DNA from: Pseudomonadales bacterium | Lineage (GTDB): Bacteria > Pseudomonadota > Gammaproteobacteria > Pseudomonadales > Azotimanducaceae | Length of the DNA stretch: 13,594 nt | Assembly: GCA_028822125.1 (NCBI GenBank) | Contig: JAPKEK010000012.1 | Coordinates: 1-13,594 of the forward strand | Direction of reading: 5' to 3' | Part shown: piece after piece, positions 13,285 through 13,594 of the stretch | How the letters are laid out: each line of letters starts with the position of its first letter | How positions within the stretch are numbered: position 1 is the first letter of the stretch | The notes under the pieces: model-generated | Databases searched by the model: none | What the model was told of the DNA's origin: nothing | What the model saw: the letters and a program-made list of their open reading frames with translations, nothing else | Made by a program: the position numbers and the translations under genes

Positions 13285-13594
13285 TTATTGTAAGCCGCGT
13301 TGTTGCAGCCATTCATGGTTAAAACTATTCAGTTGATGGTGATTTAACCAGCTAAGGACACTGTCTCGCTCTGATATTGTTAGCTGATTGTTTATTCTCG
13401 ATTCAAGCATCTGTCGTGACTTCTCTATGTAGGGACGGCACAGGTAGCTGACCTGTTCTGCGTAAATTTCCACATGAAAGGCTTTCGCACCGACGCGCAG
13501 CGCTGCTTTATTGCCTAGTACGTAAGGCTGGTAAGTCTGAGCCATTTCTTCAAGGATAAACTGACCGAAAAGCGTCGGGGTATCGAAATCACAG
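13285..13594 (-). CDS. Unrecognised protein, C-terminal part (cut by window edge)
   Basis: The frame is open from the right edge of the window to a stop at 13285, giving at least 102 residues. An internal ATG exists at 13545, but the upstream reading CDFDTPTLFGQFILEE looks equally protein-like, so the true start is outside the window. The segment is charged, soluble and probably helical (EIYAEQVSYLCRPYIEKSRQ, then a glutamine- and histidine-rich tail LNHHQLNSFNHEWLQQRG). I do not recognise the family; a GST-like C-domain is conceivable but unsupported. It lies 226 bp upstream of the PLP-enzyme gene on the same strand, with inverted repeats between, so co-transcription is uncertain. Confidence 0.62.
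   Translation of the reverse strand, partial: CDFDTPTLFGQFILEEMAQTYQPYVLGNKAALRVGAKAFHVEIYAEQVSYLCRPYIEKSRQMLESRINNQLTISERDSVLSWLNHHQLNSFNHEWLQQRGLQ

Overview
The window reads as chromosomal DNA from a Gram-negative proteobacterium. A TonB-dependent outer-membrane receptor with a signal peptide and a terminal Phe fixes the envelope type. Mid GC content and the mix of hydrophobic-substrate catabolic families suggest an environmental, possibly marine, gammaproteobacterium. That lineage guess is inference only. There are no rRNA, tRNA or CRISPR features, no intact mobile element and no recognisable transcription factor in the window.

Layout. (1) At the left edge is a possible last fragment of an upstream gene, followed by a plus-strand pair: a small antibiotic-biosynthesis-monooxygenase (ABM) protein and a cytoplasmic amidohydrolase, 11 bp apart. 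(2) A 363-bp non-coding gap separates them from a minus-strand carotenoid-cleavage-type oxygenase with all four iron-binding histidines. (3) A 373-bp divergent intergenic region holds a 14-bp tandem repeat and operator-like dyads, and leads into an 800-residue TonB-dependent receptor on the plus strand. (4) After a hairpin comes a plus-strand SDR dehydrogenase, which overlaps tail-to-tail with a minus-strand EthD-like small protein. (5) The minus-strand run, in transcription order, is an acyl-CoA synthetase, a cupin-like protein, a glutathione S-transferase and the EthD-like protein. (6) Further right, also on the minus strand, is a class-III PLP enzyme translationally coupled (TAATG) to an APH-family kinase. 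(7) The right edge cuts a minus-strand gene of unknown function.

How the genes may work together. Regions 1-5 look like one dispersed catabolic island. The receptor would import a large or hydrophobic compound. The double-bond-cleaving oxygenase would split it into carbonyl fragments. The SDR would adjust alcohol/carbonyl state, the CoA ligase would activate the resulting acid, and the ABM, EthD-like, cupin, GST and amidohydrolase proteins would carry out side-chain or ring steps. The substrate (apocarotenoid, stilbenoid, other polyene or phenylpropanoid) cannot be read from the sequence. Region 6 looks independent: the PLP enzyme resembles ethanolamine-phosphate/phosphohydroxylysine phospho-lyases more than ordinary transaminases, and its coupled kinase is of the matching hydroxylysine-kinase/homoserine-kinase-like type. 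Together they would form a two-step route that phosphorylates and then eliminates an amino alcohol.
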